Positions 5,467 through 6,369 of a stretch of DNA of 6,369 nucleotides are shown in pieces. Origin of the DNA: Castellaniella sp. UBA6218 (GTDB lineage Bacteria; Pseudomonadota; Gammaproteobacteria; Burkholderiales; Burkholderiaceae_B). The DNA lies in assembly GCA_002421865.1 (NCBI GenBank), contig DISE01000132.1, positions 5,924-12,292 of the forward strand, in the 5' to 3' direction. The position numbers were made by a program, and so were the translations under genes. Under the pieces are notes generated by a model, which made no database searches, was not told where the DNA came from, and worked only from the letters and a program-made list of their open reading frames with translations. The stretch's first letter is position 1; each line of letters opens with the position of its first letter.

Positions 5467-6369
5467 TCGTAGATGAACACCCCGCCCAGGCGCTCGAGGT
5501 GTTCGAGCGCCTCGCCGCAGCCGCGCACCACGCAGGTGAGCGGGTCTTCGGCGACCACCACGGGCAGGCCGGTTTCTTCCTGGAGCAAGCGGTCCAGGTC
5601 GTGCAGCAGCGCGCCGCCACCGGTCAGGGCGATGCCCTTGTCGGTGATGTCGGCGCCCAGTTCGGGCGGAGTCTGCTCCAGGGCCGTCTTCACCGCCGAC
5701 ACGATCTGGTTGAGCGGATCGGTCAGGGATTCCAGGATCTCGTTGGAGGACACCGTGAAGCTGCGCGGCACGCCTTCGGACAGGTTGCGGCCCTTGACTT
5801 CGATTTCGCGGATCTCGGAACCTGGGAAAGCCGAGCCGATCTGCTTTTTGATCAGTTCCGCGGTGGGCTCGCCGATCAGCATGCCGTAGTTGCGGCGGAT
5901 GTAGTTGATGATGGCCTCGTCGAACTTGTCGCCGCCGACGCGCACCGAGCCTTTGTAGACCATGCCACCCAGGGAGATCACGGCGACCTCGGTGGTGCCG
6001 CCGCCGATGTCCACCACCATCGAGCCGCTGGCGTCGGACACCGCCAGGCCGGCGCCGATCGCGGCGGCCATGGGTTCCTCGATCAGGTAGACCTGGCTGG
6101 CGCCGGCGCCCAGGGCCGATTCACGGATGGCGCGGCGTTCGACCTGGGTGGAGCCGCAGGGCACGCAGACGATGATGCGCGGGCTGGGGGCCAGCATGCT
6201 GCGCGGATGCACCATGCGGATGAATTGTTTGAGCATCTGCTCGGTCACGGTGAAGTCGGCGATCACGCCGTCCTTCATCGGCTGGATGGCGGTGATGTTG
6301 CCCGGCGTCTTGCCGAGCATCAGCTTGGCCTGCAGACCCACGGCCTGGATGGTTTTCTTGGCGTTGGGG
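5463..6369 (-). CDS. mreB: Actin-like rod shape-determining protein MreB (5' end outside window)
   Basis: MreB is the bacterial actin homologue whose membrane-bound filaments orient side-wall synthesis. The last 301 residues are visible, beginning PNAKKTIQAVG at base 6368; about 45 N-terminal residues, including the first phosphate loop, are outside. Using the visible residues, actin-fold motifs are VDIGGGTTEVAVIS (phosphate-2, about 119-132), GGDKFDEAI (145-153) and LTGGGALLHDLDRLL (adenosine site, about 248-262). KDGVIADF, QVERRAIRES and LIEEPMAAAIGAGL are near-identical to E. coli MreB as I recall it. A GTG at 6341 is internal, not the start, since homology continues upstream. The C-terminus reads GGVFIYD, ending in TGA at 5463-5465. 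As first gene of the run, its promoter should lie just outside the window. Potential RNA hairpins sit at its 3' end (5488-5512) and on its stop codon (5452-5466). Confidence 0.97.
   Translation of the reverse strand, partial: PNAKKTIQAVGLQAKLMLGKTPGNITAIQPMKDGVIADFTVTEQMLKQFIRMVHPRSMLAPSPRIIVCVPCGSTQVERRAIRESALGAGASQVYLIEEPMAAAIGAGLAVSDASGSMVVDIGGGTTEVAVISLGGMVYKGSVRVGGDKFDEAIINYIRRNYGMLIGEPTAELIKKQIGSAFPGSEIREIEVKGRNLSEGVPRSFTVSSNEILESLTDPLNQIVSAVKTALEQTPPELGADITDKGIALTGGGALLHDLDRLLQEETGLPVVVAEDPLTCVVRGCGEALEHLERLGGVFIYD
5488..5512. repeat. Perfect 10-bp inverted repeat near the mreB 3' end
   Basis: Arms 5488-5497 and 5503-5512 are exact reverse complements with a 5-base loop. On the mRNA the hairpin lies within codons for the segment EALEHLERL and ends 22 bases before the mreB stop codon. 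The sequence context is coding, so codon choice for the Leu/Glu/Arg-rich segment may explain it. Confidence 0.7.

Noticed and set aside
1..6369. Search for a CRISPR array, insertion sequence, tRNA, phage gene, toxin-antitoxin or defence genes
   Set aside because: No spaced direct repeats, transposase or other accessory motifs were seen. The window is filled by core housekeeping genes with uniform composition.

Overview
This window is ordinary core chromosome from a high-GC Gram-negative bacterium. It holds a nearly complete rod-shape/elongasome operon on the minus strand and the 3' part of a DNA-repair gene on the plus strand. Coding sequence covers almost every base. GC content is high by eye, roughly two thirds, and third codon positions are strongly G/C. 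The gene order mreB-mreC-mreD-mrdA-rodA and the protein sequences fit a betaproteobacterium, probably Burkholderiales and perhaps the Alcaligenaceae (Bordetella/Achromobacter relatives). That placement is inferred from memory, not from a search.

Layout, left to right. Positions 1-816 (+) encode the C-terminal 271 residues of the adenine DNA glycosylase MutY; its start lies outside the window. After a 3-base gap comes the minus-strand run, listed here in order of transcription. mreB (5463-6369) is cut at its 5' end by the window edge. Then follow mreC (4555-5439), mreD (4011-4574, start uncertain), mrdA/PBP2 (1959-3995) and rodA (820-1962). Spacings are 23 bases (mreB-mreC), a 20-base overlap or a 22-base gap (mreC-mreD, depending on start), 15 bases (mreD-mrdA) and a 4-base ATGA overlap (mrdA-rodA). 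This is what one co-transcribed unit looks like. Its promoter must lie upstream of mreB, outside the window.

The five minus-strand genes build the cell-elongation machine. MreB filaments on the inner face of the membrane position the complex. MreC and MreD link them to the periplasmic side. RodA polymerises glycan strands from lipid II, and PBP2 cross-links them. MutY is functionally unrelated and simply converges on the operon. All active-site and signature motifs that lie inside the window look intact, and no gene appears broken. There is no tRNA, rRNA, CRISPR array, insertion sequence, prophage gene or large intergenic region.

I do not see a new biological system here. The most unusual signal is at nucleotide level. 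A perfect 16-bp inverted repeat with a 7-base loop lies inside mreC (5242-5280). A 10-bp hairpin at the end of mreB (5488-5512) and a 6-bp hairpin on the mreB stop codon (5452-5466) lie close by. Together they put a cluster of potential RNA structure around the mreB/mreC junction, where protein dosage is expected to drop. Other points are the acidic, proline-rich C-terminal tail of PBP2 and the lack of any room or visible signal for a terminator between rodA and mutY.
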